Shown: positions 24,628 to 33,381, counted from the stretch's first letter. The stretch is DNA of 64,000 nucleotides from Sphingomonas lacusdianchii (GCF_022664395.1 NZ_JAKRET010000002.1:248001-312000), one strand, 5' to 3'. The notes: generated by a model from the sequence alone, not told the origin. Translations and numbers: made by a program.

Positions 24628-25167
24628 TTACTTGCTTCGTTCCACCTGCTCGAAATCCAGTTCGACCGGCGTTGCCCGCCCGAAGATCGACACCGAAACC
24701 TTCACCTTCGACTTGTCGAAGTCCAGTTCCTCGACCACGCCGTTGAAGCTCGCGAACGGGCCGTCCAGCACCTTGACCGAATCGCCGATCTCGAAATCGA
24801 CCTTGATCTTCTGCTTGGTGGGCGAGGCGGCGGCCTCTTCCTTGCTGTTGAGCATCCGGGTGGCTTCCGCCTCGCTGATCGCCTGCGGCTTGCCCGACGA
24901 TCCGAGGAAGCCGGTGACCTTCGGCGTATTCTTGACGAGGTGATAGACCTGGTCGCTCAGGTCGAGCTTGGCGAGCACATAGCCCGGCATGAACTTGCGC
25001 TCGGACTGCACCTTCTTGCCGCGACGGACTTCGGTCACATTCTCGGTCGGGACCTCGATCGCTTCGACCGCATGGTCGAGGCCGAGGCGCGTCGCTTCGG
25101 AGAGGATCGAATCGCGGACCTTGCCCTCGAACCCCGAATAGGCGTGAATGATGTACCAGCGCGACAT
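24628..25167 (-). CDS. nusG: Transcription termination/antitermination factor NusG
   Basis: NusG binds RNA polymerase, increases processivity and links it to Rho or to the ribosome. The 179 residues show the NGN domain (RWYIIHAYSGFEGKVRDSI, then RRGKKVQSERKFMPGYVLAKLDL, and KNTPKVTGFLGSSGKPQ) and a C-terminal KOW domain (FEIGDSVKVLDGPFASFNGVVEELDFDKSKVKVSVSIFGRATPVELDFEQVE). It is complete, 43 bases after secE. A structured 3' UTR and a terminator follow. Confidence 0.98.
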   Translation of the reverse strand: MSRWYIIHAYSGFEGKVRDSILSEATRLGLDHAVEAIEVPTENVTEVRRGKKVQSERKFMPGYVLAKLDLSDQVYHLVKNTPKVTGFLGSSGKPQAISEAEATRMLNSKEEAAASPTKQKIKVDFEIGDSVKVLDGPFASFNGVVEELDFDKSKVKVSVSIFGRATPVELDFEQVERSK

Positions 25168-25210
25168 GCGTATCCTTTGGACTATTCGAAGGGGGTAGGG
25201 GACGGGCCGG

Positions 25211-25408
25211 TTACTGGGCGAGCTTCAGCAGCGCCTTGACGATCGCGTCGAACGCCGAATCCACGCCGAGGAAGAACAGCGCGAGCAGCGTCGTCATGAT
25301 GACGACCATCACCGCGGTCATTACCGTCTCGCGCCGCGTCGGCCACGTCACCTTCGCGGTTTCGGCCCGGACCTGCCGCATGAATTCGACTGGGGTAACC
25401 TTCGCCAC
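25211..25408 (-). CDS. secE: Preprotein translocase subunit SecE
   Basis: SecE clamps SecY in the inner-membrane translocon. This is the short single-helix form, 65 residues: an amphipathic start VTPVEFMRQVRAETAKVTWPTRRETVMTAVMV with the conserved KVTWPTRRE, and one membrane helix. It precedes nusG, as usual. tRNA-Trp, often directly upstream of secE, is here 3.8 kb away with five protein genes between. Confidence 0.97.
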   Translation of the reverse strand: MAKVTPVEFMRQVRAETAKVTWPTRRETVMTAVMVVIMTTLLALFFLGVDSAFDAIVKALLKLAQ

Positions 25409-25586
25409 GTGCCTGACCTTCGTTAACGGTTTGACCGACCGCGGGACACAAGGCCCCGTCCGGTTCCTTCTGGAAACCGGCGCTGCCCATCCACGCTGTC
25501 GGATTGGGCATGGTATCTAGCGATCTAGCGCGAAGGAAGCAAGCGCAGGGGAGAACGGGGCGGCACCACCGCCGCCCCGTGGCCGA

Positions 25587-26258
25587 TCAGAAGCGGACGC
25601 CGATCCCGACCCGCGCCTGGACGCGCATGAAATTGACGCCGTCATACAGCGTCTCCTTGGTCATATACTGGGTGGCGGCAACATCGCCCTTCAGATAGGC
25701 GCCACCGCCCACGCCGAATTCGGCGCCGGCACCGATATGATAGCCGTTGTAATTCTCGTTGGTCGCGAAATCGAGCTCGGTGCCCGGCGCATCATAATCG
25801 AGCTTCAGCTTGGCGTTCGAATAGCCGCCGCGCAGATAGAGCTGCGACCGAACACCCATCGGGAAGCCGACGCGGACGCCCGCATATTGCGCGGTGCCGG
25901 CCTTCTGGCACAGTTGGTCGCCACCGAAAATCGGGTCGCACTGCTTCTGGGTGGACTTGCCGATCCCGGCATAGGCGCCGAGCAGCACCTTGCGGCTGAC
26001 GGCGAAGTCGTAGCCGATCTCGCCGCCATAGCCGATGCCGTCATAGCCGTCATAATATTTGGTGTTGTCTTCGAAGTAATTGCCTTCGAGCCGGTCATAG
26101 CCGACCATCGCCTCGATCCGCAGGCCCTGCAGCGGATTGCGCGGCAGGCGCTCGCGCATTTCAGGATAGGTCTGCGGCGCGGTCGGTGCGACCTGCGCGA
26201 CGGCGGGCTGGGCGAACGCCATGGTTGCGGCCAACACGGCCGCTGCCTGAAACTTCAT
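25587..26258 (-). CDS. Outer membrane beta-barrel protein
   Basis: A 223-residue protein with a signal peptide ending FAQPAVAQ (about residue 21). It then alternates hydrophobic strands such as LRIEAMVGYDRLEGNYF, GYGGEIGYDFAVSRKVLLGAYAGIG, QYAGVRVGFPM and SQLYLRGGYSNAKLKLDYD, and ends in the aromatic terminus VQARVGIGVRF, recognised by the Bam machinery. This is the layout of small eight-stranded OmpA/Opa-like barrels. Two cysteines (QCDPIFGGDQLC) lie in one extracellular loop. Specific role unknown. Confidence 0.8.
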   Translation of the reverse strand: MKFQAAAVLAATMAFAQPAVAQVAPTAPQTYPEMRERLPRNPLQGLRIEAMVGYDRLEGNYFEDNTKYYDGYDGIGYGGEIGYDFAVSRKVLLGAYAGIGKSTQKQCDPIFGGDQLCQKAGTAQYAGVRVGFPMGVRSQLYLRGGYSNAKLKLDYDAPGTELDFATNENYNGYHIGAGAEFGVGGGAYLKGDVAATQYMTKETLYDGVNFMRVQARVGIGVRF

Positions 26259-26349
26259 CGATAATCCCCCTTCGGTCCGCGCGGTTGTCGCGTCGGATGG
26301 CGGCCGTTATCGTATAAGGGTTACGAAGTCGCCCATACTTTGGTCCGGT

Positions 26350-26937
26350 TCAGAGCAAACTGACTGCCGCGAACCCGCCGACCAGCGCGACGACCAGCAG
26401 CGTGCCGATCAGCGTCAGCCGCTTCTCGATGAACGCCTGCACCGGCTGTCCATATTTCTTGAGCAGGAAGGCGATCAGGAAAAAGCGGAAGGCGCGGGTG
26501 ATGGTCGCGGTCAGCACGAACATCGCGAAGTTGAACTTGGCCAGCCCCGACGCGATCGTCACCAGCTTGAACGGGATCGGCGTCAATCCTTTCAGCAGGA
26601 TGATCGCCGCGCCATACTGCGCGAACCCGGCCTGGAACTTCGCTGCCTTGTCCTGCAACCCGTACAGGTTGATGACCCACGCCCCGACCGTATCCCACAG
26701 GAAATAGCCGATCGCATAGCCGACCATACCCCCGATCACCGACGCGATCGTACAGATCGCCGCGATCTGATAGGCGCGACTGCGATGCTGCAGGATGACC
26801 GGGACCAGCACCACATCGGGCGGGATCGGGAAGAACGAGCTTTCGCAGAAACTGACGACGGCAAGGCTGCGGACCGCGTGCCGATGGTTGGCAAGGCGAA
26901 GCGTCCAGTCGTACAGCGCACGAAACATCGTCGGCAT
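26350..26937 (-). CDS. YqaA/DedA-like inner membrane protein
   Basis: A 195-residue polytopic protein with the family marks FCESSFFPIPPDVVLVPVI (the ES..PxPxD motif near the N-terminus), GGMVGYAIGYFLWDTVG, and KGLTPIPFKLVTIASGLAKFN. About four to five hydrophobic helices are present. Related DedA proteins act in lipid or undecaprenyl-phosphate flipping and membrane homeostasis; for YqaA-type members the substrate is not known. Single gene, transcribed toward the barrel gene. Confidence 0.85.
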   Translation of the reverse strand: MPTMFRALYDWTLRLANHRHAVRSLAVVSFCESSFFPIPPDVVLVPVILQHRSRAYQIAAICTIASVIGGMVGYAIGYFLWDTVGAWVINLYGLQDKAAKFQAGFAQYGAAIILLKGLTPIPFKLVTIASGLAKFNFAMFVLTATITRAFRFFLIAFLLKKYGQPVQAFIEKRLTLIGTLLVVALVGGFAAVSLL

Positions 26938-27165
26938 CCATTCGGGGTCGGCGCGGGGTGCGGTTGGTCGCAGCGAGCGATATCGCGGACCAGCCCGCTG
27001 ATCGCGCCGGGCTTAAAGCATGGAACGTGACGGCCGCGCAACCGCATAAACCGGGCGAGCTACCGTTTCGACCGTCGCGATCGGTGCACGCCCGGTCCCT
27101 GCCGGCCAATCGCCGTCGCTGTCGCTTTTGCCGCAACATGTGGCCGCGCGAACGGTTGAAGCGGC

Positions 27166-27573
27166 ATGACCCTCTCCACCGTCCCCTTCGCGCTCGTCGT
27201 CGACGACGATCCCCTCATCCTGATGGATACGACGATCATTCTGGAGGAAGCCGGGTTTCGTGTGCACGAAGCGATGGACGGCGACGAGGCGAGAGGCGTG
27301 CTGGCCGAACATTGGGAAAGCATCGTCCTGCTGTTCTCCGACGTCGACATGCCGGGATCGACCAATGGCTTCACGCTGGCACGCCATGTCGACGAACAAT
27401 GGCCGCATATCGAAATCGTGATCGCATCGGGGCATGTGCTGCCGGAAGAAGGCGACATGCCGGCCCGGGCGACCTTCATCTCGAAACCGTTCAATGCGCG
27501 CATGGTGCATCAGCATCTGGCGCAGACGCTCCCCGACGAAAAGAAGCCCGAACCGCTGGCCAAGGCGATCTGA
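27166..27573 (+). CDS. Single-domain response regulator
   Basis: A 135-residue receiver domain with no output domain. ALVVDDDPLILM gives the acidic pocket, LLFSDVDMPGSTNGFT the phosphoacceptor (D59), and ATFISKPFNARMV the conserved lysine. The sequence type resembles small receivers paired with HWE or hybrid kinases in Alphaproteobacteria. No kinase lies next to it; a family A repeat follows. It may be phosphorylated by a distant kinase and act by protein binding. Confidence 0.9.
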   Translation: MTLSTVPFALVVDDDPLILMDTTIILEEAGFRVHEAMDGDEARGVLAEHWESIVLLFSDVDMPGSTNGFTLARHVDEQWPHIEIVIASGHVLPEEGDMPARATFISKPFNARMVHQHLAQTLPDEKKPEPLAKAI

Positions 27574-27621
27574 CGATATCCGACGCTGGCGAGCGCTATG
27601 GCGTGATGACAACAGGCAGAA

Positions 27622-27736
27622 CCGTTCGTGCCGAGTAGGGGCTGAGCGAAGTCGAAGACCGGTATCGAAGCACTTGGCCAAGACGGTCCTTCGATACGCC
27701 ATTTCGACAAGCGCAATGGCTACTCAGGACGAACGG
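27622..27736. repeat. Dispersed imperfect inverted repeat, family A copy 3
   Basis: Starts CCGTTCGTGCCGAGTAGGGG and ends GCTACTCAGGACGAACGG, with GTATCGAAGCAC and TCCTTCGATACGCCATTTCG inside; its second half is nearly identical to that of the copy at 741-852. It lies between the response regulator and the convergent anti-sigma gene. Confidence 0.85.
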
Positions 27737-27758
27737 GTCAGGGTCTTGTCATCCGACC

Positions 27759-28457
27759 CTAGGTCCGCGACAGCGGCCCGCTCGCCACGACGGGGCCGGT
27801 CGGCGTCGAGATCGGCGAACCGCCCAGCGGCTCGATCGAAACCGCCAGCACTTCGTCGGTCTTCGGCAGGGTACCCTCGGCGGCCGGCAGCATCAGCCGC
27901 GTGGCGCCGGTGCGGTCGAGCAGGCCGATCGAATGCGGCACGCCGTCGCGGATGATCCACAGCTGTGCGTCCTTGCCCTCGCGCGCCAGTCCGGCGGCAA
28001 CGACGCGAACCTCGCGATCGGTGAGATCGATCGACGCGGCGAAGGGGGTTCCGTTCCGGTCGGTCGGCACGAGGACGGCCAGCATCGTCTGTTGCGGCGG
28101 AGGCGCCGGCACTGGCGCGACCGGCGCGTCGGGCCGGGCCAGCAGCAGCGCCACCGATGCCGCGATAGCCCCGGCCAGGGGTACGAACGCCCACCGGAAC
28201 CGCGACCGCGGTACCGTAGCCGCCGTCGTCGCCGCCGGAAGGATCCGGTCGATGCGGAACGCGGGTGCCGGTTCCGCGCGATATTCGTCGAACATCGCCG
28301 CGAACCGATGCCGCCACCCTTCGACCTCGCGGGCGAAATGCGGGTCCGACAGCGATCGGCGCAATGCCGTCGCCTGTTCGCTGCCCTCCAGCAGCCCGAG
28401 CGCGAACTCGGCCGCCATCATATCGGGATCAGGATCAGGCATCACCGACAGATCCAC
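27759..28457 (-). CDS. Membrane anti-sigma factor, RskA-like
   Basis: A 232-residue single-pass protein. The cytoplasmic N-terminus (MAAEFALGLLEGSEQATALRRSLSDPHFAREVEGWRHRFAAM) is typical of anti-sigma domains that bind ECF factors. One membrane helix lies at about 89-107 and a periplasmic domain follows with TDRNGTPFAASIDLTDREVRVVAAGLAREGKDAQLWIIRDGVPHSIGLL, as in RskA/anti-sigma-K proteins. The start overlaps the end of the sigma gene by 23 bases (8 if the ATG at 28442 is used). It likely holds the sigma factor inactive until a periplasmic signal triggers proteolysis. Confidence 0.88.
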   Translation of the reverse strand: MDLSVMPDPDPDMMAAEFALGLLEGSEQATALRRSLSDPHFAREVEGWRHRFAAMFDEYRAEPAPAFRIDRILPAATTAATVPRSRFRWAFVPLAGAIAASVALLLARPDAPVAPVPAPPPQQTMLAVLVPTDRNGTPFAASIDLTDREVRVVAAGLAREGKDAQLWIIRDGVPHSIGLLDRTGATRLMLPAAEGTLPKTDEVLAVSIEPLGGSPISTPTGPVVASGPLSRT

Positions 28458-28998
28458 GCAATTGCAACAACCCGCGTCGAACCCAACTCTTCATCGTCCC
28501 GATCGGAACGTCGCGGGCGTCGGCGATTTCGGCATAGGTCATGCCATGGACGAACGCGGTACGGATCGCGTCACGCTGCGGCGCGCTCAACTCGTCCAGA
28601 CAGTCATATAGCCGCTGCACGGTTTCGGCGCGTTCGGCCGCGACGCGCTGATCGGGCCGCTCGTCGGCGACGTCGACCGCCTCTTCGATCGGACGCGTCG
28701 CCCTCCGGCCGCTGGCCCGAACCCAGTCGATCGACCGGTTGCGCGCGATCGTCGCCAGCCACGCGATCGGGTAGATCGATCCGACTTGAAACGCGCCCGC
28801 CCGTTTCCAGATGATCGTGTACACTTCGTGCAACACGTCTTCGGCCGAACTGCGGTCGCCACAGATGCGCAGGCAGATGCCGAACAGCCGCGCCGACGTC
28901 ATGCGGTACAGTTCGCCCAGCGCATCCCGGTCCTCGGCTGCGACCCGCCGGAGCATTTCGCATAGCTGGATCCGCTCGTCCAACGTGTCCGTCGTCAT
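28435..28998 (-). CDS. ECF sigma factor (SigK-like)
   Basis: A 187-residue extracytoplasmic-function sigma factor. Region 2 is ALGELYRMTSARLFGICLRICGDRSSAEDVLHEVYTIIWKRAGAF with IAWLATIARNRSIDWVRA; region 4 is LSAPQRDAIRTAFVHGMTYAEIADARDVPIGTMKSWVRRGLLQLR. The ATG at 28998 is preferred over an in-frame one at 29073, which adds 25 unmatched residues. It is followed by its overlapping anti-sigma gene, an arrangement that is usually autoregulated. Target genes are not visible. Confidence 0.92.
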   Translation of the reverse strand: MTTDTLDERIQLCEMLRRVAAEDRDALGELYRMTSARLFGICLRICGDRSSAEDVLHEVYTIIWKRAGAFQVGSIYPIAWLATIARNRSIDWVRASGRRATRPIEEAVDVADERPDQRVAAERAETVQRLYDCLDELSAPQRDAIRTAFVHGMTYAEIADARDVPIGTMKSWVRRGLLQLRGSVGDA

Positions 28999-29206
28999 AT
29001 CCCGCACCCGTCCTTGCTCGGCCCGTCGTCGATCGGACCCGCCGTGGTTATGCGCCAATGCGTTAGCGGACAAGGGGCAAGGGCGGGGATGCGTTGCGTG
29101 ATCGTCTTTCGATCGTGCCGCGCTCGCGGAGGCAAGGCAGCATCCGGAAGGTCCTGACGATCCCGTTGTCGACAGCGCGCCGTATGACCTCTCGGCGGCG
29201 GTGCGC

Positions 29207-29282
29207 TGGCACGAGTGGAGGGATTCGAACCCCCGGCCCTCGGTTTTGGAGACCGATGCTCTACCAGCTGAGCTACACTCGT
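29207..29282 (-). tRNA. trnW: tRNA-Trp (CCA)
   Basis: On the minus strand the acceptor ACGAGTG (29282-29276) pairs perfectly with CACTCGT (29217-29211). The anticodon loop reads CTCCAAA with anticodon CCA; the T arm is GGGGG-TTCGAAT-CCCTC. Discriminator G is followed by an encoded CCA. Length is 76 with CCA. In many bacteria this tRNA lies directly before secE; here five protein genes intervene. Confidence 0.96.
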
Positions 29283-29385
29283 GTGCGGACGCGGCCTGTA
29301 TCCCGGACGAACCGGAAGGGCAAGGCCGATTTGTGGTTAGGGGAGCGGCCGCTTGTAGGAAAGCGAAAAATGCCGCGCCGAACGA

Positions 29386-31140
29386 TCAGGCGGCGATAGC
29401 GTAGGGCTTGATCTCGCCTTCCAGATACAGCTTGCGGGCCTTGGCGCGGCTGAGCTTGCCCGACGAGGTGCGGGGCAGGGTGCGCGGCGGGACGAGTTCG
29501 ATGACGCAGTTCATGCCGGTAACCGACCGTACGCGCTCGCGAATTTCCTCGCGCAGCCGCTGGCGCTCGCCCTCGTCCGATGCGCGGCACTGGACCAGGA
29601 CGGCAGGCGTTTCCTCGCCGCCCGGCGTGGTGATGGCGAAGGCGGCGATGTCGCCGGCCTTGAACCCCGGCAATTGCTCGACTGCCCATTCGATGTCCTG
29701 CGGCCAGTGATTCTTGCCGTTGACGATGATCATGTCCTTCGCCCGGCCGACGATATAGACATATCCGTCAGACAGATAACCCATGTCACCCGTGTCGAGC
29801 CAGCCATCGACCATGCAGGCGGCGGTCGCTTCTGGATCGCGGAAATAGCCGCTCATCAGCGACGGCCCCTTGCACCACACCTTGCCGATCGCGCGCTCTG
29901 GAAGCGGCGTGCCGTCCTCTTCGCGGATCTCGATCGCCATGTCGCGGACCGGTTTTCCGCAATTGACGATCGCGCGGTAGCGCTGCGGCCGGTCGGCGCG
30001 GCCGGCATGTCCGGAAAGCTCGGTTTCCTCGACAAGCTCGACGATGATCCCTTCGCCCGGCGGCATGATCGCCACCGCCAGCGTCGCTTCGGCAAGGCCG
30101 TAGGACGGCAGGAAGGCCGACGCCTTGAACCCGGCATCGGCAAAGGCGTCGACGAACGACTGCATCACGTCGGGACGGATCATGTCCGCGCCATTGCCCG
30201 CCAGCCGCCAGCGCGACAGGTCGAACCGGTCCGCCGCCTTGGTCTGGCTCGACATGCGCCGCGCGCAGATGTCGTAGCCGAAGGTCGGCGAATAGCTGAT
30301 CGAATTACCCTGATTGCGGGTGATGAGGTCGAGCCATGCGAGCGGACGCCGCGCGAAATCCTCGGTCTTCAGATAGTCGGTCGACACCTGATTGGCGACG
30401 ACCGACAGGAAACAGCCGACCAGCCCCATGTCGTGATACCAGGGCAGCCACGAGATGCAGCGATCTTCCTCGACCAGTTCCATGCCGTGGCTGTGCGCCG
30501 CCAGATTGTTGAGCAGCGCCGCATGCGTGATCTCCGTACCATGCGGGAAACGCGTCGAGCCGCTGGAATATTGCAGGTAGCAGATGTCGTCGGTCGACGC
30601 CCGCGGCAGGTCGGCGACCGGCGCATCCTTTGCCGAAAAGCTTTCCCAATCAATTCCTTCGACGCCGGCAATCCGCGCGGCTTCCCCGGCCATCGCTTCC
30701 AGTTCGGCGGGGTAGAACAGCGTCTTCGGATCGCAGCTGTCCAGCTGCACGCGGAGCTGTTCGACATAGGCTTCGCGCCCGCCGAACGATGTCGGCAGCG
30801 GCAGCGGCACCGGCCACGCACCGGCATAGACCACGCCGAAGAACAAGGCGGCGAACTCGGCACCGGTTTCGGCGATCAGCGCGATGCGGTCGTTGGGTCG
30901 CACGCCCTTCGCGATCAGGCGATACGCCTGTTGCAGCGCATCCGCGCGCATTTCGCGGAACGGATAGGCGCGCTTCAGCGTGCCGCGCGCGTCGTGGAAA
31001 TTCAGCCCGCGCGTGCCCTGCGCGGCGTAATCCATCGCCTCACCCAGCGTCGCGAAGTCCGCGAACCGGCGCGGCAAGGCATCGACCGTCGGAGTCGCTT
31101 CCAGCGCGATTGCAACACTTCCTTCAAGATTCGTCGTCAT
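29386..31140 (-). CDS. Fatty acyl-AMP ligase (FAAL)
   Basis: An adenylating enzyme that activates a fatty acid as acyl-AMP for transfer to an acyl carrier protein. The 584 residues show the FAAL layout: DARGTLKRAYPFREMRADA, the P-loop-like YLQYSSGSTRFPHGTEITH, WLPWYHDMGLVGCFL, LPSYGLAEATLAV, and WLDTGDMGYLSDGYVYIVGRAKDMIIVNGKNHWPQDIE, ending with LPRTSSGKLSRAKARKLY. FAALs usually lie near polyketide, peptide or sphingolipid genes; no carrier protein, PKS or serine palmitoyltransferase is adjacent here, so the product stays unknown. Confidence 0.9.
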   Translation of the reverse strand: MTTNLEGSVAIALEATPTVDALPRRFADFATLGEAMDYAAQGTRGLNFHDARGTLKRAYPFREMRADALQQAYRLIAKGVRPNDRIALIAETGAEFAALFFGVVYAGAWPVPLPLPTSFGGREAYVEQLRVQLDSCDPKTLFYPAELEAMAGEAARIAGVEGIDWESFSAKDAPVADLPRASTDDICYLQYSSGSTRFPHGTEITHAALLNNLAAHSHGMELVEEDRCISWLPWYHDMGLVGCFLSVVANQVSTDYLKTEDFARRPLAWLDLITRNQGNSISYSPTFGYDICARRMSSQTKAADRFDLSRWRLAGNGADMIRPDVMQSFVDAFADAGFKASAFLPSYGLAEATLAVAIMPPGEGIIVELVEETELSGHAGRADRPQRYRAIVNCGKPVRDMAIEIREEDGTPLPERAIGKVWCKGPSLMSGYFRDPEATAACMVDGWLDTGDMGYLSDGYVYIVGRAKDMIIVNGKNHWPQDIEWAVEQLPGFKAGDIAAFAITTPGGEETPAVLVQCRASDEGERQRLREEIRERVRSVTGMNCVIELVPPRTLPRTSSGKLSRAKARKLYLEGEIKPYAIAA

Positions 31141-31266
31141 TCTTGTCCAACTCTCGGCACCGTTCGCACGCGTTCGCGGCGTTCGAAGCGTGTCGCCATA
31201 GCGGCAAAGTGTCGCCCGGCACAGTTGATTTCAAAATCGCGACGCAGTGTGGCACAAACATGGCGC

Positions 31267-31797
31267 ATGCCCCGTGACCCGCGCCGACCCTTGCCGCCGC
31301 TCGATCAGCCCGCTCTGGAGCGGGCTGCCTTACGGTATGTTGAACGATATGCAACGACGCGGGCGAAGCTGGTCGCCTATCTGACGCGCAAGTTGCGCGA
31401 GCGGGGGGCGGACGGGGTCGTCGATGTCGCGGCACTGGCCGACCGCATGGCCGAACTGCGCTATGTCGACGACCGTGCCTTTGCCGAGGCGCGGGCGGCC
31501 GCGATGACGCGGCGGGGGCTGGGCGCGCGGCGGGTGCGCGACGCGCTACGGCATGCGGGCGTGGCGATGGACGATAGCGACGCGGTGGTCGATACGCTGG
31601 ACGAGGGGGCGGAGGCGTCGGCCATGGCCTTTGCCCGGCGCAAGCGGATCGGCCCGTTCGCTGCCGAACCGGTCGAGCGCGACCGCCGCGAAAAGCAGGT
31701 CGCCGCGATGGTCCGCGCCGGCCATGCCCCGACGCTGTCTCGCCGAATCGCTGCCATGGCGCCCGGTGACGCGGATGAGTCGGCGGGCGATTGGTAA
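31267..31797 (+). CDS. recX: Regulatory protein RecX
   Basis: RecX binds RecA filaments and limits RecA activity. The 176 residues carry the three-helix repeats: ERAALRYVERYATTRAKLVAYLTRKLRERG, ALADRMAELRYVDDRAFAEARAAAMTRRGLGARRVRDALRHAGV and the longer C-terminal repeat. YVDDRAFA is the family signature. The start is ATG 31267 (MPRDPRRPLPP). The open frame continues far upstream, antisense to the FAAL gene, and that part was not used. No recA is nearby; a twin cold-shock gene follows after 65 bases. Confidence 0.87.
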   Translation: MPRDPRRPLPPLDQPALERAALRYVERYATTRAKLVAYLTRKLRERGADGVVDVAALADRMAELRYVDDRAFAEARAAAMTRRGLGARRVRDALRHAGVAMDDSDAVVDTLDEGAEASAMAFARRKRIGPFAAEPVERDRREKQVAAMVRAGHAPTLSRRIAAMAPGDADESAGDW

Positions 31798-31862
31798 ATT
31801 TCAAAGAAACCGTCGCGTTCGTGAAACATCGTGTTACAAAGGGGGTCAGGGGGTAAGCAACG

Positions 31863-32447
31863 ATGCGTCTGGAAGCGCGAACGATTGCCGATGATTGCGC
31901 GGTTCCGCCGGCGGCGGCAGCGGCGGTGTCCCATATACGCGACGATGTGGTCACGTCGGTTCGCGGTGTCGTCAAATGGTTCGACGTCACGCGCGGTTTC
32001 GGCTTCGCGGTGGCCGACGACAGCAGCCTGGGCGATGTGCTGATCCATTTTTCCGTGCTGGAGCCGCATGGCCGCCGCACCCTGCCCGAAGGCGCGATCG
32101 TCCTGTGCAATGCCGCCCGACGCAGCCGCGGAATGCAGGCGGTCGAAATCCTTGAGATCGACCTGTCGCTGGCGATCGAACCGGTCCGCCGCGCGGTCGA
32201 ACGGCCCGACCGGATGGCGTTGGCCGAACAGGCAGGGCCGTTCGAACCGGTGTCGGTCAAATGGTTCAACCGGCTGAAAGGATACGGTTTTCTGGTCCGC
32301 GATGGCCAAGCCGGCGACGTGTTCGTCCATATGGAGACGCTGCGCCGCGGCGGCATCGAGGAAGTCGAACCCGATCAGCGGCTTGTCGCCCGCATCGTCG
32401 AGGGGCAAAAGGGGCCGATGGCCATTGCGGTCGAAACGGGCGAGTGA
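31863..32447 (+). CDS. Twin cold-shock domain protein
   Basis: A 194-residue nucleic-acid-binding protein with two cold-shock domains. The first (about 33-97) has [18 protein letters not shown] and [10 protein letters not shown]; the second (about 129-192) has [18 protein letters not shown] and [13 protein letters not shown]. Both keep the aromatic RNP1/RNP2 motifs. Two-domain cold-shock proteins of this size are common in Alphaproteobacteria and act as RNA chaperones or regulators under stress. The DUF192 gene starts four bases after its stop, suggesting one mRNA. Confidence 0.92.
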   Translation: MRLEARTIADDCAVPPAAAAAVSHIRDDVVTSVRGVVKWFDVTRGFGFAVADDSSLGDVLIHFSVLEPHGRRTLPEGAIVLCNAARRSRGMQAVEILEIDLSLAIEPVRRAVERPDRMALAEQAGPFEPVSVKWFNRLKGYGFLVRDGQAGDVFVHMETLRRGGIEEVEPDQRLVARIVEGQKGPMAIAVETGE

Positions 32448-32451
32448 CGGC

Positions 32452-32943
32452 GTGACAGGTTTGCGATTTTCGGGGCTGGCGGCGGTTGCGCTGCTGGCGG
32501 CGATCGGTGGCTGCAAGGGTGAAACCGCAGCCAGGGAAACGGTGTCGGAACATGGCATGACGATCAAGCCGGTCACGATCACCACCGCCGATGGCAAGGC
32601 GCATATCTTCAAGTCGGAAGTCGCCGCGAACGAGGCGCAGCAGCAGCAGGGGTTGATGTACCGTGCGCGACTGGCGCCCGATGCGGGAATGTTGTTCGCG
32701 CCCTATCCCCCCGACGGCGGACCGCCCAAGGCGGCAAGCTTCTGGATGGAGAATACGCCGAACGCGCTCGACATCATCTTCATCCGCGCCGACGGCACGA
32801 TCGCGACCATCGGCGAGAATGCCGTGCCGTTTTCGCAGGCCAAGGTCGAATCGGGCGAGCCGATCGCGGCGGTGCTGGAGATTGCCGGCGGACGGGCGGG
32901 CGAACTGGGCATCGCCGCGGGCGACAAGGTGACGTGGAAATGA
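32452..32943 (+). CDS. DUF192 lipoprotein
   Basis: From the GTG at 32452 the protein has 163 residues and a lipoprotein signal peptide (LRFSGLAAVALLAAIGGC, Cys at about 20). The rest is a DUF192 domain: FKSEVAANEAQQQQGLMYRARLAPDAGMLF, SFWMENTPNALDIIFIRADGTI, and VLEIAGGRAGELGIAAGDKV. The family is widespread and its function is not established. The start is GTG because no ATG gives a signal peptide; the open frame extends upstream inside the cold-shock gene. Confidence 0.85.
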   Translation: MTGLRFSGLAAVALLAAIGGCKGETAARETVSEHGMTIKPVTITTADGKAHIFKSEVAANEAQQQQGLMYRARLAPDAGMLFAPYPPDGGPPKAASFWMENTPNALDIIFIRADGTIATIGENAVPFSQAKVESGEPIAAVLEIAGGRAGELGIAAGDKVTWK

Positions 32944-32988
32944 TCCGCCCCATTGTCGCGGGCGTGGGCAGGCGCTAAGCGAGCGCGC

Positions 32989-33381
32989 ATGGGAATCCTC
33001 GCGAACGTCTTCACCTGGTGGAATGGTGCCACCTTCGGCACCTGGCTCGGCTTGCGCGGCAAGACGCAGGTCGGGACCGACCATCTCGGCAACGTCTATT
33101 ACCAGGGCGGTCGGGACACCGCGGGCAATCCGCGCCGCTGGGTGATCTATTCGGGATCGAACGATGCGAGCCGCGTGCCGCCCGAATGGTTCAGCTGGCT
33201 GCACCATCAGATCGAGGGCACGCCCGACGAATCGCTGCCGCCGGTGCGCCAATGGCAGCAGCCGCCGGTCGAGAACCAGACCGGCACCGCGCTCGCCTAT
33301 CGCCCGCCGGGCGTTCTCGACAAGGGTGGCGCGCGCGTCCGGGCAACCGGTGATTACGAGGCGTGGAGCCCCGACGCGTGA
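32989..33381 (+). CDS. NADH:ubiquinone oxidoreductase NDUFA12-family subunit
   Basis: An accessory subunit of respiratory complex I, found in mitochondria and Alphaproteobacteria. The 130 residues start MGILANVFTWWNGATFGTWLGLRGKTQVGTDHLGNVYYQGG and include NPRRWVIYSGSNDASRVPPEWFSWLHHQIEGTPDE, the hallmark of the family. The core nuo genes are elsewhere. The stop overlaps the start of the DUF2155 gene by GTGA, as is usual for this pair. Confidence 0.95.
   Translation: MGILANVFTWWNGATFGTWLGLRGKTQVGTDHLGNVYYQGGRDTAGNPRRWVIYSGSNDASRVPPEWFSWLHHQIEGTPDESLPPVRQWQQPPVENQTGTALAYRPPGVLDKGGARVRATGDYEAWSPDA

Noticed and set aside
29674..31266. The upstream extension of the recX frame
   Set aside because: It is antisense to the fatty acyl-AMP ligase gene. 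RecX sequence begins only at 31267.
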